Of a stretch of 64,000 nucleotides of DNA, positions 61,567-64,000 are shown in pieces. Positions within the stretch are counted from its first letter, which is position 1. Every line of letters begins with the position of its first letter. The notes under the pieces are model-generated. The model had not been told where the DNA came from. It did no database searches and worked only from the letters and a program-made list of their open reading frames with translations. Position numbers and translations under genes: made by a program. The stretch covers positions 62,001 to 126,000 of the forward strand of contig JAQWPT010000021.1 in the NCBI GenBank assembly GCA_029245245.1. Reading direction: 5' to 3'. Source of the DNA: Phycisphaerales bacterium. GTDB taxonomy: Bacteria; Planctomycetota; Phycisphaerae; Phycisphaerales; SM1A02.

Positions 61567-62925
61567 TCAGGCGGGACGCATGGTCTCGGTTTCCGCATCC
61601 CAGAGCATGACCTTGTCCTGGCGGTAGGACTCCACGGCCATCTTGATGGCGACCATCGTGGATGCCCCGAGATCCACGTTGCAACTGAGTCGGTCCCCGT
61701 TGCGGACGGCATCGAGGAAGTTGCCCATGTGATCGCGTCGGCCCTGCACGTCATGCCGGCTCACGGCTCGCCCGTTGGCGGGTTTGGTGATCTGCTTGCC
61801 GTCATCGTCGGTTTCGGTGGTGACGGTCACGGTGTCCGAGTTTGCCTTGCGGAACTCGTCGGCCCAGGCCGCCTGCTCATGCAGTGCGATCCCATTCTCG
61901 AACTTCATGGTGCCGTACTGACCTCGAATGATGTCCGGGACCCCGAGGTCGTTGGTCATGACGCTCACCAGCACCACCGTGTGCTCCGAGGGATAGTCCA
62001 CCATCATCATGAAGGAGTCGGGAATGTCCCGCTCGTCCTTCTCGAGATAGCGACCTCCGGAGGCCACGACCCGGCGGGGGTATTCCCCCTCGTGTCCGCT
62101 GATGGCGAGCAGGAACGGGGCGAGCTTGTGGTAGAGCAGGTCGGTGGCGACGCCGCCGTTGTAGGCGAAGTACTTGCGGAAGCGGAAGAAGTGGTCCGGG
62201 TTCCACTCGATCTTTTCGGCGAGGCCGTGCTCGTGTCCGAGCCATCGATCCCAGTCCACGTAGTCCGCACTGGAGGGGTCGTTGCCGGGTCCGGCGCCGG
62301 GGTCGATGGTCCAGTTGAACTGACCGCCGCGTGAATTGCGACAGTAGCTGCTCTGGCTCCAGACGGGCTTGCCGATCCGTCCCTCGCCGATGAGTTTCCT
62401 CGCGGTCCAGTACTCACCGAGACTCGTCCGCTGGGGCCCGACCTGGAGCGTGCGCCCGGTCCGCTTGACCGCATCGCGGCATTCGAGGGCCTGGGGAATC
62501 GTCAGGGACAACGGCTTCTCGCAGTAGACGTCCTTGCCGGATTCCATGGCTTCGATGGCGATCTTCGTGTGCCAGTGATCCGGGGTGGCGATCACGACGG
62601 CATCGACATCACCGTTGTCGAGCACCTGCTCGTAGCGCATCGTGCCGCACCCGTCGCCATGGCCGATGACGTTCATCGCGTTGTTGAGTCGCTTGCGGTA
62701 GACGTCGCACACCTGGATGACATCAAGGTTGTCATCGTTCTTCCGCTTGACGAGGCTGTTGGTGTGGCCGGTTCCCATTCCGCCGGTGCCGACGACCGCC
62801 ATGTTCAATCGATCGTTGGAACCCATGATCCTGGCGTAGCTGCTGGCGGGCAGCCAACTGGCGGCGGCCGCCGCCGCGGAGGTCTTGAGAAACAGTCGAC
62901 GGGACGAACTGGATTCATGCGGCAT
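61567..62925 (-). CDS. Tat-exported Gfo/Idh/MocA oxidoreductase
   Basis: A 452-residue NAD(P)-dependent oxidoreductase with a twin-arginine signal (SSSRRLFLKTSAAAAAASWL). The Rossmann motif is NMAVVGTGGMGTGHTNSLVK (about residue 42). Typical family blocks follow: ATPDHWHTKIAIEAMESGKD, VYCEKPLSLTIPQALE with the catalytic lysine of the EKP motif, and KYFAYNGGVATDLLYHKLAP. Substrates in the family are sugars and inositols. This one is exported, probably with its cofactor bound. The ATG at 62925 is chosen because it directly precedes the twin-arginine region and has AAGGAGC upstream. It is separated by 52 nt from the nitroreductase gene upstream. Confidence 0.92.
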   Translation of the reverse strand: MPHESSSSRRLFLKTSAAAAAASWLPASSYARIMGSNDRLNMAVVGTGGMGTGHTNSLVKRKNDDNLDVIQVCDVYRKRLNNAMNVIGHGDGCGTMRYEQVLDNGDVDAVVIATPDHWHTKIAIEAMESGKDVYCEKPLSLTIPQALECRDAVKRTGRTLQVGPQRTSLGEYWTARKLIGEGRIGKPVWSQSSYCRNSRGGQFNWTIDPGAGPGNDPSSADYVDWDRWLGHEHGLAEKIEWNPDHFFRFRKYFAYNGGVATDLLYHKLAPFLLAISGHEGEYPRRVVASGGRYLEKDERDIPDSFMMMVDYPSEHTVVLVSVMTNDLGVPDIIRGQYGTMKFENGIALHEQAAWADEFRKANSDTVTVTTETDDDGKQITKPANGRAVSRHDVQGRRDHMGNFLDAVRNGDRLSCNVDLGASTMVAIKMAVESYRQDKVMLWDAETETMRPA

Positions 62926-62977
62926 GGGGAGCTCCTTGTGCTCACAGCCTACCTCCGAATCGGATCGGGGCGAGGCC

Positions 62978-63733
62978 TCAGTCCAGGCTGGCACCTTGTT
63001 GTCGGTAGTACGGTGCGACGGAGACGCGGCGGGGAGCGATGAACTTTTCGATCATCTGGGAGTTCCAGTCCCGGCGGGGGGTGGTGGCATCGGGTGAGCC
63101 GCCTTCCCGGGCCTGGTAGTAGTCCGCGACGACCTGGTCGTATTCGTCCATGGCGGCGAGCATTGCTTCATCCTCGGGCCACTGCTCCTCGAAGAGCACC
63201 TGCTCGAGGGGAAGCCTGGGACGGCGCATCGGATCCTGGTCCGGGTGTCCGATGCACAGTCCGAAGAGCGGGTAGACCCCGTGGGGAAATCCAAGCAGTT
63301 CCTGAACCTGCGGCAGATCGTTTCGGAGGCCGCCGATGTAGCACGCGCCGTACCCGAGAGACTCGAATGCCAGGACGACGTTCTGGGCGAACAGGGTGGC
63401 GTCGACAATCGCCAGCAGAAAGGCTTCGAACCGTGCGTCGTAGGTTTCGTCGGCACGCTCGGCCAGGAGTCGATGTCTCCTCGTGTCACCGCAGACCACG
63501 AAGAACGCTCCGCATCGTGCCACCTTCGTCTGGTTGCCGGTCAACTCGATGAGGCGGTTTCTTCGTTCCACGCTGCGGATGCGGATGATGCAGTAGGACT
63601 GGATGCTTGCGCTCGTCGACGCCATCTGCCCGGCCTCGATGGCCGCAGCGACATGGGCTTCCTCGACGGGCTCATCGGTGAATCGGCGGATGGAGCGGTG
63701 AGCGAGCATCTGCTCGATGACGGCATTCATCAT
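62978..63733 (-). CDS. Nitroreductase-family FMN oxidoreductase (NfsA-like)
   Basis: A 251-residue flavoprotein of the NfsA/FRP branch of the nitroreductase family, using NAD(P)H to reduce quinones, nitro compounds or flavins. Signatures are LAHRSIRRFTDEPV at the start (FMN phosphate), GQMASTSASIQSYCIIRI, LAFESLGYGACYIGGLRND, and FGLCIGHPDQDP. The C-terminal basic NADPH-binding tail is present. Two ATGs at 63733 and 63730 are possible. AGGAG is 3 or 6 nt upstream respectively, so the second is slightly better placed. It lies between the ThiF-like and Gfo/Idh genes on the same strand, 9 nt after the ThiF-like stop. Confidence 0.92.
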   Translation of the reverse strand: MMNAVIEQMLAHRSIRRFTDEPVEEAHVAAAIEAGQMASTSASIQSYCIIRIRSVERRNRLIELTGNQTKVARCGAFFVVCGDTRRHRLLAERADETYDARFEAFLLAIVDATLFAQNVVLAFESLGYGACYIGGLRNDLPQVQELLGFPHGVYPLFGLCIGHPDQDPMRRPRLPLEQVLFEEQWPEDEAMLAAMDEYDQVVADYYQAREGGSPDATTPRRDWNSQMIEKFIAPRRVSVAPYYRQQGASLD

Positions 63734-63742
63734 GTTCTCCTG

Positions 63743-64000
63743 TCAGGTCCCGATGTAGCGGGCATAGATCGTGCGTGCATGCTCGGGAGTCGTGCTTCCC
63801 TTGATCAGGGCTCGTCCATCGGGGAAGACGGTCAAGTCGACACCGGCTTCCTCCAGTCGCCCGTGAAGGACTTCGCTGGATTCACGGAAGGTGCCGTGTT
63901 TCGCCAGCCGACCCGCCAGGGCGTTCAACGGCAACGCGTCGCATCCGGGATCCGGCTTCACCTGGACCGCATCACGGCCACAGAGCACGGTGGTGGTGGA
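63743..64000 (-). CDS. ThiF/MoeB-family adenylyltransferase, C-terminus only
   Basis: The C-terminal 85 residues of a protein that continues past the window edge. The open frame runs to base 64000 with TTTVLCGRDAVQV, the usual end of the catalytic domain of ThiF/MoeB-type adenylyltransferases. It is followed by a small C-terminal domain (FPDGRALIKGSTTPEHARTI) and the end YARYIGT. Such enzymes adenylate the C-terminal glycine of sulfur-carrier proteins in thiamin or molybdopterin synthesis. The GTG at 63988 is within the frame and is not the true start. Which carrier it serves cannot be told from this fragment. Confidence 0.85.
   Translation of the reverse strand, partial: STTTVLCGRDAVQVKPDPGCDALPLNALAGRLAKHGTFRESSEVLHGRLEEAGVDLTVFPDGRALIKGSTTPEHARTIYARYIGT

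Noticed and set aside
1-64000. tRNA, rRNA, insertion sequences and phage genes
   Set aside because: I looked for cloverleaf-type segments with CCA ends, rRNA landmarks, transposase motifs and terminal repeats and found none I could support by eye.

Overview
The window is GC-rich, densely coded DNA that looks like a marine member of the Planctomycetota, most likely Phycisphaerae or a relative. The reasons are protein families almost confined to that phylum (two DUF1501/DUF1552 plus DUF1549-1553/DUF1592 cytochrome pairs, and long beta-propeller/HEAT proteins ending in CxxCH or azurin domains), secreted proteins ending in a paired dockerin-like EF-hand module, and a cysteine-rich 'GACC' repeat protein. 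No rRNA, tRNA, CRISPR array, insertion sequence or phage gene was recognised. This looks like ordinary chromosome.

Layout. 0.1-4 kb: oligopeptidase B-like lipoprotein, DMT permease, and convergent peptidase E. 4-9.5 kb: DUF1592 cytochrome and DUF1552 protein, an RsbU-type phosphatase and Tag glycosylase, largely linked by ATGA overlaps. 9.5-13.7 kb: squalene-cyclase-like lipoprotein coupled to an orphan HlyD-type adaptor, divergent from an isoaspartyl peptidase and a PH-like membrane protein. 13.7-17 kb: two secreted dockerin-tailed proteins. 17-26 kb: DUF1476 protein, AmpG-like MFS permease, AsmA-like protein, and an AddB/AddA-like helicase-nuclease pair. 26-29 kb: small proteins and an MFS permease. 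29-33.6 kb: a propeller/HEAT/cytochrome c protein followed by an SGNH/azurin protein. 33.6-42 kb: MATE and VIT transporters, a DUF1501/DUF1549-DUF1553 pair, and a DUF4212/sodium symporter pair. 42-49 kb: secreted GACC-repeat protein divergent from a 1404-residue fusion of SGNH, propeller, HEAT, discoidin and azurin. 49-56 kb: LETM1-like protein, LemA/M48 protease, membrane proteins, M24 peptidase, and metallophosphatase-LamG. 56-64 kb: large zinc metalloprotease, beta-helix protein, Tat-exported Gfo/Idh oxidoreductase, nitroreductase, and the C-terminus of a ThiF/MoeB protein cut by the window edge.

Working picture (inference). The cell exports a large set of heme- and copper-dependent surface or periplasmic proteins, proteases and adhesin-like repeat proteins, fitting a particle- or polymer-degrading lifestyle. 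Two regulatory patterns stand out. First, four separate genes for secreted structural proteins carry a shared leader motif (TGTGAGA, then 12-16 nt, then an A/CGCA core). Second, many other genes have a TANNNT -10-like hexamer only 6-11 nt before the ATG with no Shine-Dalgarno, suggesting leaderless transcription. The best candidates for something undescribed are the shared leader motif, the split/fused heme-versus-copper SGNH-propeller proteins, and the tandem-terminator intergenic region at 61.2-61.5 kb.
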